A DNA stretch of 64,000 nt from Vibrio hangzhouensis (GCF_900107935.1 NZ_FNVG01000012.1:89434-153433); one strand, 5' to 3'; shown: positions 27,119 to 35,680, counted from the stretch's first letter. Notes: generated from the sequence alone by a model not told the origin. Made by a program: numbers and translations.

Positions 27119-27466
27119 TTTATTAGAGTTCAAGGCACACCGAAAATACTCCCTCTTTTAGGGAGGGTTACAGATACACCAGATGAAGAGTTCCAGTATG
27201 ATATCTGCGGCTCGCACGGAGGAGAGGTTCCAGCAAATGCCTATGGAATCAAATCTGGAACAATACCTACTGGCAGGTGTGCCATTGCTACCCATAAGGG
27301 GAACCATGATGGTATTGGCGACACCGTGTATCACTTGTATAAAAAATGGCTGCCAGATAGCGGCGAAGAATTAAGAGACTACCCTTGTTTCTTCCGTTAC
27401 TTAAATTTTGTTCATGAAGTAAATGAATGTGAGTTGTTAACGGAGATCTATCTACCGATTAAATAG
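27119..27466 (+). pseudogene. Decayed GyrI-like / AraC effector-binding domain remnant
   Basis: A frame with no start codon reads about 115 residues to a TAG at 27464. It holds the GyrI-like small-molecule-binding pattern: IRVQGTPKILP, EEFQYDICGSHGG, VPANAYGIKSGTIPTGRCAI, ATHKGNHDGIGDTVYHLYKK, WLPDSGEELRDYPCFFRYLN and a final ELLTEIYLPIK. An in-frame TAA lies directly upstream (27116-27118), with no usable ATG/GTG/TTG ahead of the domain, so the N-terminal HTH half has been lost. The neighbouring 26945-27118 and 27467-27666 stretches show no gene. Confidence 0.72.
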
Positions 27467-27666
27467 TAAGCGGCTGAGAGCGGTGGTCTGCATGCAGAGA
27501 CAAAGGCAAACCACCGCTACTTAGTTGGATGAGCAAAAACCAAGTTGCGTATCAGTCAAATTAGAAAGACAGCAAACTTGACACAAAGATGTAAAAGCTC
27601 ACGCTGTAGGCTTTTTGTTTATAGTGCTTGATAATATTTCGACACACTAAAAAGTCTTACCTCTGA

Positions 27667-28146
27667 CTACTCTGCTGACAGTATCTTTTTTAGCAACCCC
27701 GCCAACTGTTCTTGTTCCTGGCGATTCAATACACTCAGCATGTTACCCATGTTGGTTACGTGTGCATTCAATACAATATCAACCAATTCGCTTCCCTTGT
27801 CCGTCAGGGTCACTTTGCAACTGCGCCTGTCTTCTTCACTGGCTATACGCTGCACGAAACCACTTTTAACCAACTTTTCAATGCGAGTGCTTACCGTACC
27901 AGAGGAAAGCATCAGCGTGTGGTAAAGCTCTGTCGGCGTGATTGCTTTGTCGCTGCGGCGCATGGTAGCCAAAATATCAAACTCAATACTGCTCAGTCCA
28001 TGCTCTTGAAAAACTGGGGTTAACTTCTTCTCCCAGATACTGCTGGTACGACGCAGTCGCCCTACCACCCCCATGGCTGAACAATCTAAATCAGGCCTAA
28101 CCGCTTCCCACTGTTTAAGTATGTTATCGACTTTATCAGATGACAT
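27667..28146 (-). CDS. MarR-family transcriptional regulator
   Basis: 159 residues. Winged helix: GLSSIEFDILATMRRSDKAI (about residues 49-68), TPTELYHTLMLSSGTVSTRI (recognition helix, about 70-89), EKLVKSGFVQRIASEEDRRSCKVTLTDKG (wing, about 90-118 in parts). Start placed at 28146 with a G-rich ribosome site; frame open to 28206. Divergent from an EamA exporter and flavin reductase across two copies of the same dyad (28165-28182 and 28210-28249), which fits autoregulation plus control of the exporter operon. Confidence 0.92.
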   Translation of the reverse strand: MSSDKVDNILKQWEAVRPDLDCSAMGVVGRLRRTSSIWEKKLTPVFQEHGLSSIEFDILATMRRSDKAITPTELYHTLMLSSGTVSTRIEKLVKSGFVQRIASEEDRRSCKVTLTDKGSELVDIVLNAHVTNMGNMLSVLNRQEQEQLAGLLKKILSAE

Positions 28147-28164
28147 ATTTACCCCCCCAAAAAA

Positions 28165-28182
28165 TATCTTTCTAAAAAGATA
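28165..28182. promoter_or_regulatory. MarR operator copy 1 (promoter-proximal to marR-type gene)
   Basis: TATCTTT-ctaa-AAAGATA, same 7-bp arms and 4-bp spacing as the centre of the large palindrome at 28210-28249. It lies 19-36 bp upstream of the regulator start. Confidence 0.75.
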
Positions 28183-28209
28183 CTTGATTAAAAGCAAAAT
28201 CTCCATTAC

Positions 28210-28249
28210 TTTATAGAAAGTATCTTTGCGTAAAGATACTTTCTATAAA
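28210..28249. promoter_or_regulatory. 40-bp perfect palindrome, probable MarR operator
   Basis: TTTATAGAAAGTATCTTT (28210-28227), spacer GCGT, then the exact reverse complement (28232-28249). The core TATCTTT-N4-AAAGATA recurs at 28165-28182. It ends 28 bp before the EamA start. Confidence 0.85.
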
Positions 28250-28277
28250 GATTATTGCACATTCGTTGAGGTAGGTT

Positions 28278-29183
28278 ATGAACAATATGCAACAAATTCG
28301 GACAATAGCGCTAACCGCTATTGCACCTATTGTCTGGGGTAGTACTTACATAGTGACAACCGAAGCATTGCCACCGGAAAGCCCGCTCATCACTTCCACA
28401 ATTCGCTCGCTGCCAGCGGGAATACTGCTGGTGCTGGTTAGCCGGACGGGGTTATCTGGTTTATGGTGGGTGCGCATGGCGGTGCTGGGTTTTCTCAATA
28501 TCGGCCTGTTTTTCTTTTGCCTGTTTTTTGCCGCGACCTACCTGCCGGGTGGCATGGCATCGATTGTTATGTCTAGCCAACCCATTGTCGTGATGCTCCT
28601 AAGTGGCTTGTTGCTGCATACCCAGTTTTCTTCTACACATCTCACTGCCAGTTTATTGGGAGTCATTGGGGTTACCCTTTTGGTACTAAACAGTTCTGCA
28701 CAACTCAATATCGAAGGAGTGTTGGTCGCCATACTCGGCACATTGAGCATGGCGCTGGGCGTCGTGCTAACGAAGAAATGGGGACGTCCAAATGGTATGA
28801 CACTCGTTGGATTCACAGGTTGGCAACTGCTATTTGGTGGCATTATGTTGCTCCCAGTCTCGCTCTGGCTAGAAGGCATTCCTACCCAGCTTACTCCCAT
28901 CAACTACCTAGGATATGGGTATCTGAGTCTGATTGGCGCGATCTTAGGTTACTACCTTTGGTTTCGCGGAATAGAAAAACTGTCGCCACTGACCGTCTCT
29001 TTTCTCGGGTTCCTAAGCAGTGTCTCCGCCTGTTTTCTAGGGTACTTGTTCCTGAATCAAACCTTAACTTGGCTACAACTACTCGGCGCCCTAGCCATTT
29101 TGTTATCCATTATGCTGACGACACCTCGCCCGTCTGCACAAACTAATCATTTACCACAGTTTCAAACCACAAAAGGAATATAG
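28278..29183 (+). CDS. EamA/DMT-family exporter
   Basis: 301 residues, ten helices, two EamA domains. Typical start TAIAPIVWGSTYIVTTEALPP (residues about 13-33, in parts), then FFAATYLPGGMASIVMSSQPIVVMLL and, in the second repeat, LSLIGAILGYYLWFRGIEKLSP and FLNQTLTWLQLLGALAILLSI. Drug/metabolite exporter of the inner membrane. First gene of a MarR-controlled pair; the next gene starts 1 bp after its stop. Confidence 0.92.
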   Translation: MNNMQQIRTIALTAIAPIVWGSTYIVTTEALPPESPLITSTIRSLPAGILLVLVSRTGLSGLWWVRMAVLGFLNIGLFFFCLFFAATYLPGGMASIVMSSQPIVVMLLSGLLLHTQFSSTHLTASLLGVIGVTLLVLNSSAQLNIEGVLVAILGTLSMALGVVLTKKWGRPNGMTLVGFTGWQLLFGGIMLLPVSLWLEGIPTQLTPINYLGYGYLSLIGAILGYYLWFRGIEKLSPLTVSFLGFLSSVSACFLGYLFLNQTLTWLQLLGALAILLSIMLTTPRPSAQTNHLPQFQTTKGI

Positions 29184-29184
29184 T

Positions 29185-29778
29185 ATGAAGATTACCATCG
29201 TATCAGGAAGCCAAAGAGCGAACTCTCAGACTCTAAATGTCGCCAATTATCTCGCTACTCTGGCTAAGCCTCATTTTGAACACGTCAACGTTCTCGACTT
29301 GCACCAATTGGAATTGCCATTTTGGAATGAAGGAGTGTGGCAAGGCAGCGAAGAGTGGAAACAATGGGAGCCTATTGCTCACGTACTTAAACAGTCAGAC
29401 GCGTTTATTTTTATTACCCCAGAATGGCATGGAATGGCAACGCCTGCCCTAAAAAACTTTTTGATGCTAACCACCGACGAGGAACTGGCTCACAAAGCCG
29501 CGTTATTGGTGAGTGTTTCAGCCAGCGTCAATGGTGTCTACCCAATCAGTGAACTGCGCATGACGGGAAATAAAAACAATCACGTATGCTTTCTGCCGGA
29601 CCATCTGATATTTCGTAACTGTGAAGCCATTCTGACCGCTGAGCACAAATGCAACGACCAACACCAGCATGACCGTAGCGAATATACCCTGCAGTTGCTC
29701 GCAGCTTACGCCAAAGCTCTTGCTCCTGTACATCGAGATATGGTCAATACAGGCAAGCCGTTTCGTTATGGGATGTAG
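29185..29778 (+). CDS. NADPH-dependent FMN reductase family protein
   Basis: 197 residues, flavodoxin-like fold. FMN phosphate loop IVSGSQRANSQTLNVANYL (about residues 4-22), central LPFWNEGVW, then FIFITPEWHGMATPALKNFLML (about 75-96), the family's second flavin motif. Probably reduces quinones, azo compounds or FMN. Coupled to the exporter upstream, so the pair looks like a detoxification unit induced when the MarR repressor is released. Confidence 0.9.
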   Translation: MKITIVSGSQRANSQTLNVANYLATLAKPHFEHVNVLDLHQLELPFWNEGVWQGSEEWKQWEPIAHVLKQSDAFIFITPEWHGMATPALKNFLMLTTDEELAHKAALLVSVSASVNGVYPISELRMTGNKNNHVCFLPDHLIFRNCEAILTAEHKCNDQHQHDRSEYTLQLLAAYAKALAPVHRDMVNTGKPFRYGM

Positions 29779-30087
29779 TTAGACGTGAGGGTTATGGCGC
29801 GAGGCCATGACCTAAAACGTTCGTATTTTGGCACGTCTCTTCAATCCACTATTCACGATAATCTCAAGCAATGCACATATTATTGGCTTCAATTGTCCGT
29901 GCAAGGGTGAATGCCAAACACCAGAGACGCGCAATCTACCTTCAATCGATCCTCCAGCCCTCAAAATCGCCCAGCGGTATTGAATTTTAGCGTGGCATAA
30001 AAAATCGGGCGATAAGAAACATTGTTGCCACAACGCTGTCAACAGGGGGTAGGCATACTTCTCCTGAACTCAACAAGGAGAAAGACC
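29779..30087. other. Intergenic stretch without a supported gene
   Basis: A 76-codon frame on the minus strand (29812-30042) has no ribosome site and no recognised motif. A small GC-rich hairpin near 29785-29812 (TGGCGCGAGGCCA-like) may end the upstream operon. Confidence 0.4.
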
Positions 30088-30390
30088 ATGAACACAAAAA
30101 AAGCCGCGAACTGTCTGGAAATTGTCAGCTATAAAAGTATTGTATCAGTAGAAGCGATGATACCAGTTAACCAACAAATGCAAACGTTTTTGCATCAGCA
30201 ACCAGGTTTTGTCCGTCGGGAGCTGGCCCATGAGCAGCAATCCTGGACCGATTTGGTTTGGTGGCAAGACTTAGAAAGTGCCAAGGCAGCTGCCGAAGCC
30301 CTGATGAGTCAGCCGTTTGCCGAGACGTTAATGGCCAATGTTGACCCGGAATCGATCCATATGCAACACAAACAGTTGTGTAGGCTGTAA
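30088..30390 (+). CDS. Small antibiotic-biosynthesis-monooxygenase-like (ABM fold) protein
   Basis: 100 residues. Start ATG 30088 with AAGGAG 9 nt upstream; the frame is open upstream to 30022 without family sequence. Pattern of the dimeric alpha-beta barrel family: EIVSYKSIVSVEAMIPVNQQ, QPGFVRRELAHEQ, WTDLVWWQDLESAKAAAEAL, then MSQPFAETLMANVDP. Likely a small stress or oxygenase-like protein; no function can be assigned. It precedes a YafY-type regulator by 51 bp, suggesting cotranscription. Confidence 0.75.
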   Translation: MNTKKAANCLEIVSYKSIVSVEAMIPVNQQMQTFLHQQPGFVRRELAHEQQSWTDLVWWQDLESAKAAAEALMSQPFAETLMANVDPESIHMQHKQLCRL

Positions 30391-30441
30391 TCCAGACCCA
30401 CAGATGAAAGCGGCGACTGAGATATCGTCAAGGAGCAGTAT

Positions 30442-31146
30442 ATGCGCAAAGCAGAACGACTTTTTCAGTTACTAACATTTTTGCAAGGCCGCCGACTTCC
30501 GGTTACTTGCCTGCAGATTAGTGAAGAGTTGGAAGTAAGCAAGCGCACAGTATACCGCGATATCGCCGTGTTGCAGCAGTCCGGCATCCCCATTGACGGG
30601 GAAGCCGGTATCGGCTACCTGCTGGATCACCGTTTTCAGATGGCGCCTATGATGTTTGACCAAGCTGAACTGGAGACAATCCGCCTTGGCATGAGCCTTA
30701 TCCGAGCCAGTGCCGATGATGAGTTGAAACGAGCCGCTCAGCAGGTATTGCACAAGGTGGCCGCACAGTTACCTAATGACGGTAAAAAGAACTTCAACGA
30801 TTCTGCTCTCGTAGTGCCGCACTTTGAACTAAGTGAACAAGAGAAGCAAAGCTTGGTTTTACTACGTAGTTGTATCCGTGATCAGCAGGCCGTTCGTCTG
30901 GATTACAACGATGAGGCTGGGCGAGGCACCGAGCGGGAGATAGAACCGCTTGGCATTATGTGTTATTTGCGCCATTGGACACTAATTGCATACTGTCGTT
31001 TGCGTGACGATTATCGTGCCTTTCGTATCGATCGCATACGGAATATCGTCGCACTGGAGCAACACTTTGTCTCTGATGACAATAAATCGCTGCGGCACTA
31101 TCTGGAGCAGCAGCAACAGCAATATCAATTAACTTGGTTTTATTAG
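30442..31146 (+). CDS. YafY-type transcriptional regulator, HTH_11 plus WYL domain
   Basis: 234 residues. N-terminal helix-turn-helix: LFQLLTFLQGRRLPVTCLQI (about residues 6-25) and SEELEVSKRTVYRDIAVLQQ (about 26-45), then GIPIDGEAGIGYLL. The C-terminal WYL domain (about 135-220) includes VRLDYNDEAGRGTEREIEPL, WTLIAYCRLRDDYRAFRIDRI. WYL domains sense nucleic-acid or nucleotide ligands. Preceded by AAGGAGC. The AlkD-like gene begins 2 bp after its stop, so the regulator is cotranscribed with a DNA repair protein. Confidence 0.9.
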   Translation: MRKAERLFQLLTFLQGRRLPVTCLQISEELEVSKRTVYRDIAVLQQSGIPIDGEAGIGYLLDHRFQMAPMMFDQAELETIRLGMSLIRASADDELKRAAQQVLHKVAAQLPNDGKKNFNDSALVVPHFELSEQEKQSLVLLRSCIRDQQAVRLDYNDEAGRGTEREIEPLGIMCYLRHWTLIAYCRLRDDYRAFRIDRIRNIVALEQHFVSDDNKSLRHYLEQQQQQYQLTWFY

Positions 31147-31148
31147 TC

Positions 31149-32294
31149 ATGCCTGAATCTTTTAAAAACGTATTTAGTCCACAACTGGTGCAGGACCTTG
31201 CCCGTCAGTTGCAACATGCCGACAGCCAGTTTAACGCCAGAGGCTTTGTCTGTGCGATAAACAGCGAACTGGAAAGCCTTGAAATGAAACAGCGCAGTGA
31301 TCTGATTTGTCATCAACTGGCTCTGTTTTTGCCTGGGGACTTTGCCCGTAGTTGCGACATCTTACACGATGTCCTTGGAGAGCCGATTGATCCAAAAGAT
31401 CCTGACTCAGGCAATATAAAATCAAGCGAGCAGCACGGTGTCAAAGGCTGGGCCATAATGCCAATGGCGGATTATGTTGCGTTGAATGGCATACAGCACT
31501 TTGACCTAGCCATGCCCCTATTAAGAGAAATGACACAGCGGTTCAGTTCTGAGTTTGCTATCCGTGTGTTTTTGGATGTGCATACTGACAAAACTATGCA
31601 GGTAGTACATCAGTGGGCCTTAGATGAAAATGAGCACGTGCGTCGACTGGCAAGTGAAGGCACTCGGCCACGTCTGCCTTGGGGGATGCGGCTGAACAAA
31701 TTTGTGCAGGATCCACAACCTTTGCTGCCACTGCTAGAAAAGCTCAAAGATGACCCGAGTGAGTATGTACGTCGCTCTGTTGCCAATAACCTCAACGACA
31801 TCAGTAAAGACCATCCTGATCTGGTAGCGCAGGTTGCTGCCGACTGGTTGGTAGATGCCAGTAAAGAGCGCAAAAAACTGGTACTACACGCCTGCCGAAG
31901 CCTAATCAAATCTGGCCATCCTGCAACATTAAACGCGCTTGGTTATAACGCTGCAGAACTAGGACCATGCTCACTAATGCTATCGGCACCAGAGCTTATC
32001 TATGGCAGCTCTATCCACCTGAGTGCCACCATAAAGTCTGTAGCAAAACAGCCGAAACCTTTGATGATCGACTACATAGTGCATCATCAGAAAGCCAATG
32101 GCTCTACCTCACCAAAGGTGTTTAAATGGCGCACCGCAGAACTGGGCGCCGGTAACACTCTGACTATCCGCAAAAAACACACTATCAAGCCTATCACCAC
32201 CCGGAACTATTACCCCGGTCAGCACAAGGTGGAGCTACAGGTAAACGGTAAAATTGTCGCGCAGAGTGAGTTTGAGCTAGTGATGCCGTCGTGA
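31149..32294 (+). CDS. AlkD-like DNA alkylation repair protein with C-terminal extension
   Basis: 381 residues; HEAT-repeat DNA-alkylation-repair family. The repeat region covers about residues 20-270: HQWALDENEHVRRLASEGTR, PRLPWGMRLNKFVQDPQPLL and LLEKLKDDPSEYVRRSVANN, LNDISKDHPDLVAQVAADWL are typical AlkD/AlkC-type blocks. The last about 110 residues (from SAPELIYGSSIHLSATIKSV) form an added beta-rich domain, as in the longer AlkC-type members. It would excise alkylated bases. Start ATG 31149, coupled to the WYL regulator. Confidence 0.85.
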   Translation: MPESFKNVFSPQLVQDLARQLQHADSQFNARGFVCAINSELESLEMKQRSDLICHQLALFLPGDFARSCDILHDVLGEPIDPKDPDSGNIKSSEQHGVKGWAIMPMADYVALNGIQHFDLAMPLLREMTQRFSSEFAIRVFLDVHTDKTMQVVHQWALDENEHVRRLASEGTRPRLPWGMRLNKFVQDPQPLLPLLEKLKDDPSEYVRRSVANNLNDISKDHPDLVAQVAADWLVDASKERKKLVLHACRSLIKSGHPATLNALGYNAAELGPCSLMLSAPELIYGSSIHLSATIKSVAKQPKPLMIDYIVHHQKANGSTSPKVFKWRTAELGAGNTLTIRKKHTIKPITTRNYYPGQHKVELQVNGKIVAQSEFELVMPS

Positions 32295-32603
32295 ATAACT
32301 TTTGCGTACTTGAATTAATCTTTGTGTTATCTGAAATCAAAGAGGCGTAACTCTCTCCGATATTTCTTCTCAATAACAATTAGTTCTACTCAAAGTACTT
32401 GGGGTAATTGGTTAACAGCAATACTGAGCGACTTTTTCTGGATGAGCCATCTGTGCACCTTGATAAGCAAGCTAAACAAGGGCTAGAAACGCAATTTTTC
32501 TCCATTGTGGGGTTTTCTTTCACGGTTTCGAGGTTGCCAGCGATAAGGAAAGGTACGCTGATTTCAGCGGCAACCAATGCCACTGGGAGCCCTGATACAC
32601 TCT
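32295..32603. other. Stretch without a supported gene
   Basis: Open frames exist on both strands (plus 32408-32668, minus 32386-32664), overlapping the thioesterase end, with Cys/Ser-rich low-similarity sequence and no ribosome sites. It may be a repeated or decayed element; nothing is recognised. Confidence 0.35.
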
Positions 32604-33137
32604 TCACGCACTCGTGGGTGGCCAGGGTCTGTGCTGCTCTGAATCCACCCACTCCTGAACCCACTTAGGTGTATCCTCTTCAAGCGGTTGTTCACCTGAA
32701 GCGTCAATCACTTGCTGTGGCGATACAATTCCCTGTTTTGAGGTCACGCCTGCCCGGATCAACACCGATGAGCAAGGCTCGCCCTTCACCCACATCGACT
32801 GCTCCAGATAAAACCACTTGTCATCGGTGGCCACACATTGAGTCTTCATCGTAATTTTATCGAACATGTGAACACGTTTTCGATAGCGTACCGAACTGCC
32901 TGCAACAACCAACCCCCAACGGTTTTGTTTTAACGTCGACATCAGGCCACATTTCACCGACAGAGCCGTCCGGCCGAGATCGTAAAGAGTCAAAATGCGA
33001 CCATTGTTGAGTTCAAGAAACAGATCAATATCCCAGGGGTGACAACGAAATTCGATAATGTCTTGCTGGACATAAGAAAGCTTGGGCTGCTTCTTTGACT
33101 GCATGATCGTCTTAGCAAGCCGGAAAAACGGGTACAT
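32604..33137 (-). CDS. Acyl-CoA thioesterase-like hot-dog protein
   Basis: 177 residues from ATG 33137, chosen for a GAGAG site about 8 nt upstream; ATG 33173 has none. Single hot-dog domain: IEFRCHPWDIDLFLELNNGRILTLYDLGR (in parts; about residues 29-57), with the WDID-x-NNGR pattern like the 4-hydroxybenzoyl-CoA thioesterase or THEM6 group, then VAGSSVRYRKRVHMFDKITM. Acyl substrate unknown. Divergent from the PPC gene. Confidence 0.8.
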   Translation of the reverse strand: MYPFFRLAKTIMQSKKQPKLSYVQQDIIEFRCHPWDIDLFLELNNGRILTLYDLGRTALSVKCGLMSTLKQNRWGLVVAGSSVRYRKRVHMFDKITMKTQCVATDDKWFYLEQSMWVKGEPCSSVLIRAGVTSKQGIVSPQQVIDASGEQPLEEDTPKWVQEWVDSEQHRPWPPTSA

Positions 33138-33285
33138 AAAGTTACTCTCGATGATGTGGTGACCTTTAACCATAGTGCGACTTTGGAGGATTTACTCTAA
33201 AGTCTTGCTGTTTTTGTGTACATCCCCTCAAGTTCTGGCAATATTGCTGACAACTTTTTAGTTCTCCCAACACAAGCTCACCACT

Positions 33286-33696
33286 ATGCCTATTACACCC
33301 ATCGCCGTTCGGCTCACACGCGGTACAGACTTAAAACAAGCCATCGCAAAACTGGTTCAGCAACATCAGTTGTCAGCAGGGACAGTTGCGTCATGCGTCG
33401 GCTGCTTATCCACTCTCCATATCCGTTTGGCCAACGCGGAACATAGGTTACTGCGCCAAGAAGCATTTGAAATTGTGTCTTTAATGGGAACGCTGACCCC
33501 GGCTCATCAGCACCTGCATATCGCTGTCGCTGATGCAGAAGGTAAGGTTTGGGGTGGACACTTGCTAGAGGGGTGCGTGGTGGCGACGACCGCAGAACTG
33601 ATTATTCACCAGTACTCCGAATTAGCGTTTACCCGCGAGTTTGATAGCAGTACGGGTTACAGCGAACTTGTTGTTAAAAAAAAGCGACCTAAATAG
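33286..33696 (+). CDS. PPC (DUF296) domain DNA-binding-like protein
   Basis: 136 residues, single PPC/PCC domain. Begins AVRLTRGTDLKQAIAKLVQQ and carries the family core FEIVSLMGTLTP and HQHLHIAVADAEGKVWGGHL (about residues 71-90), whose histidines lie in the trimer's metal-binding position. Bacterial members are small trimers of uncertain function; DNA binding is known mainly for plant AT-hook fusions. Convergent with ybaK across 11 bp with a small shared hairpin. Confidence 0.85.
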   Translation: MPITPIAVRLTRGTDLKQAIAKLVQQHQLSAGTVASCVGCLSTLHIRLANAEHRLLRQEAFEIVSLMGTLTPAHQHLHIAVADAEGKVWGGHLLEGCVVATTAELIIHQYSELAFTREFDSSTGYSELVVKKKRPK

Positions 33697-33707
33697 GCCG
33701 CTTATCA

Positions 33708-34187
33708 TTAGTGGAATACCTGACTACTGAACCTGAAGCATTTCCTGTCCGCAATAAGCTCCTGAAACGCTGCCCGGTCAAGTTTAAGTAAGGTTTCGTG
33801 ATCACCCGCTTCAATGTACACATGATCAAGATGGGTAAGTAGTTCATCAAATACTGTCGACATATGGTAAGCGCTTCCTACAGGAGGCACCGCACCGTGG
33901 TCACAATCTTCAAAAAGTTGATAGACCTGTCTTTCTTTCACCAAATGAAAACTGGCATTCAGCTCATCATTCAGTTTTGACAAACTGACCTTATTATTTG
34001 CAGGTAATACCGCCATCATATGATGGCCTTCATGATCCTCCAGTACCACCCCCTTCGCTAACGCAACCAAAGGGATACCCGCTTCAACCCCACTGTGCAG
34101 CGAACTGCGGCTATGGTTATGAGTAATGGTTTGATAGGAGATATCATGTTCGCGCAAATAATGGTCTAACCGAGTTGAAATCGTCAT
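33708..34187 (-). CDS. YbaK/EbsC-type aminoacyl-tRNA deacylase
   Basis: 159 residues. Trans-editing fold: YLREHDISYQTITHNHSRSS, then VALAKGVVLEDHEGHHMMAV (about residues 41-60) with the conserved active-site lysine, SLSKLNDELNASFHLVKE, and FEDCDHGAVPPVGSAYHMST (about 91-110) with the GxxPP motif. Hydrolyses mischarged tRNAs in the cytoplasm; which amino acid is not readable. The ProX/YbaK sub-branch is likely. Confidence 0.88.
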   Translation of the reverse strand: MTISTRLDHYLREHDISYQTITHNHSRSSLHSGVEAGIPLVALAKGVVLEDHEGHHMMAVLPANNKVSLSKLNDELNASFHLVKERQVYQLFEDCDHGAVPPVGSAYHMSTVFDELLTHLDHVYIEAGDHETLLKLDRAAFQELIADRKCFRFSSQVFH

Positions 34188-34387
34188 ACAAACCTCCGTT
34201 TGCTAAAGACCATACAAAGTATAGGTAATAGAACTCTCATCAGCCATCAATTGCCCGCCCCGCGTTCCCTAAAAGTTGTACAGAGCAAGGATTGTTAAAT
34301 TAATGTTAATCCGGTAACGTAGTGCTATAACGCCTCAATGATCGAGCTAAGCGTTGCTATTTCGAACTCCCACTAAATGGAATTACT

Positions 34388-34747
34388 ATGACAATCGAGA
34401 AAACATTACGACGAATTTCACCAGATTTGAGCCAGCAACAAGCCACCGGCACGGACCCGCAAAAATGCTTGTCAGGCAACCCTATGCAACGAGTTCACAA
34501 CCAGTTTGCTAACAGCAAAGAAAACTTTTTCTGTGGTACCTGGGGCTCTACAGAAGGTAAATGGACCATCAGCTACAGTGAAGATGAATTCTGTTACATC
34601 ATTAAGGGAAAGGCCATCATCACCGATCAGACAGGTCGCAGTGAAACTGTTGTACAGGGTGATGCTTTCGTAATCCCCGCTGGCTTTGAAGGCACTTGGG
34701 AAACCATCGGCGAAGTAGAGAAATTCTACTCAATGTATGAAGAGTAG
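34388..34747 (+). CDS. DUF861 cupin-domain protein
   Basis: 119 residues, one cupin: FFCGTWGSTEGKWTISYSED (about residues 44-63), EDEFCYIIKGKAIITDQTG (about 62-80), GDAFVIPAGFEGTWETIGEV (about 90-109). This is the EutQ-like/DUF861 group of unknown function, often with amine or amino-acid metabolism. Preceded by a weak site, monocistronic. Confidence 0.85.
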   Translation: MTIEKTLRRISPDLSQQQATGTDPQKCLSGNPMQRVHNQFANSKENFFCGTWGSTEGKWTISYSEDEFCYIIKGKAIITDQTGRSETVVQGDAFVIPAGFEGTWETIGEVEKFYSMYEE

Positions 34748-34843
34748 CCCTCGGGTAAACATAGTGCTGTCACTCACCGTTATCCGAACGTCCGTTATCT
34801 GGCTTAGAATAAACCGTGACAAATCAGGTTAAAGGCTTGAACT

Positions 34844-35359
34844 ATGCAAAATATCTTGCTGATCAACGGTGACATTACCAAAGCTCGCGTCGATGCCATT
34901 GTGAACGCCGCCAATACCAGAATGCTGGGAGGCGGAGGTGTCGATGGTGCCATTCATCGCGCTGCGGGCCCAGAGCTACTTAAAGCCTGTTATGAAGTAA
35001 AAGAGGTGGACGGCAAACGCTGTCCGTTTGGTGATGCGCGTATAACAAGCGCAGGAAATTTGAACGCTCGCTACGTTATCCATACCGTGGGGCCAATTTA
35101 TGACAAATTCGCCCATCCCGAAGCGGTACTGGCCTCAGCGTATAAACAGTCACTCGATCTGGCCCTGGAGCACGACTGCAAGACCGTTGCCCTTCCCGCC
35201 ATCTCATGTGGCGTCTATGGCTACCCACCCGCCGAGGCAGCGCAAGTTGCCCTCGCGGTTTGCCGACACGATAAGTATCAGTCACTAATAATGACCTTTT
35301 ATTTATTTGGTGATGAAATGTTGGCAATTTGGCAGAGCGCGCTCAACAACGGCGAATGA
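34844..35359 (+). CDS. Macrodomain O-acetyl-ADP-ribose deacetylase (YmdB-like)
   Basis: 171 residues. Macro domain motifs: LLINGDITKARVDAIVNAAN (about residues 4-23), MLGGGGVDGAIHRAAGPELL (about 27-46), GDARITSAGNL with YVIHTVGP (about 62-84), and AISCGVYGYPPAEAAQVAL (about 119-137). Hydrolyses O-acetyl-ADP-ribose or mono-ADP-ribose; YmdB also modulates RNase III in Escherichia coli. Confidence 0.93.
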   Translation: MQNILLINGDITKARVDAIVNAANTRMLGGGGVDGAIHRAAGPELLKACYEVKEVDGKRCPFGDARITSAGNLNARYVIHTVGPIYDKFAHPEAVLASAYKQSLDLALEHDCKTVALPAISCGVYGYPPAEAAQVALAVCRHDKYQSLIMTFYLFGDEMLAIWQSALNNGE

Positions 35360-35428
35360 TCGCCTTGCGCATTGCCTAGTGGTAAACTGCAGTCTTCGTT
35401 TTTGTAAAAAATATTAAAAGGTAATCTG

Positions 35429-35680
35429 ATGAACCCGATTCTTGCACTGTTGAAAGAGAACAATATTAGCGACACTCAAATCAATGAGATTTTCGAAGTG
35501 CTCACGCAGAACCCTCTTGCGGCAATGGCAACAATCAGCCAACTGGGCCTACCTCAAGACAAACTACAGCTTCTCATGGGACAAGTAATGCAAAATCCGA
35601 TGCTAATCAAAGAAGCCGTTGAAGAACTTGGCCTCGACTTTGCGAAAGTAGAAGCCGCAAAAGAGCAGCTTCAAAAATAG
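35429..35680 (+). CDS. DUF2999 family protein
   Basis: 83 residues, helical, no signal or membrane segment. Reads MNPILALLKENNISDTQINE, then FEVLTQNPLAAMATISQLGL and GQVMQNPMLIKEAVEELGLD; this matches the small DUF2999 family found in Vibrionaceae. Function unknown. A terminator-like hairpin (AAGGTCGCT / AGCGGCCTT, about 35706-35731) follows. Confidence 0.85.
   Translation: MNPILALLKENNISDTQINEIFEVLTQNPLAAMATISQLGLPQDKLQLLMGQVMQNPMLIKEAVEELGLDFAKVEAAKEQLQK

Noticed and set aside
27183..27374. 63-codon frame starting with ATG
   Set aside because: It is out of frame with the GyrI-like remnant, which explains the same DNA better.
29812..30042. 76-codon minus-strand frame
   Set aside because: No ribosome site, no motif, no visible conservation pattern.
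32408..32668. 86-codon plus-strand frame and its minus-strand partner
   Set aside because: Overlaps the thioesterase end and shows no protein-like pattern; kept only as a possible relic.
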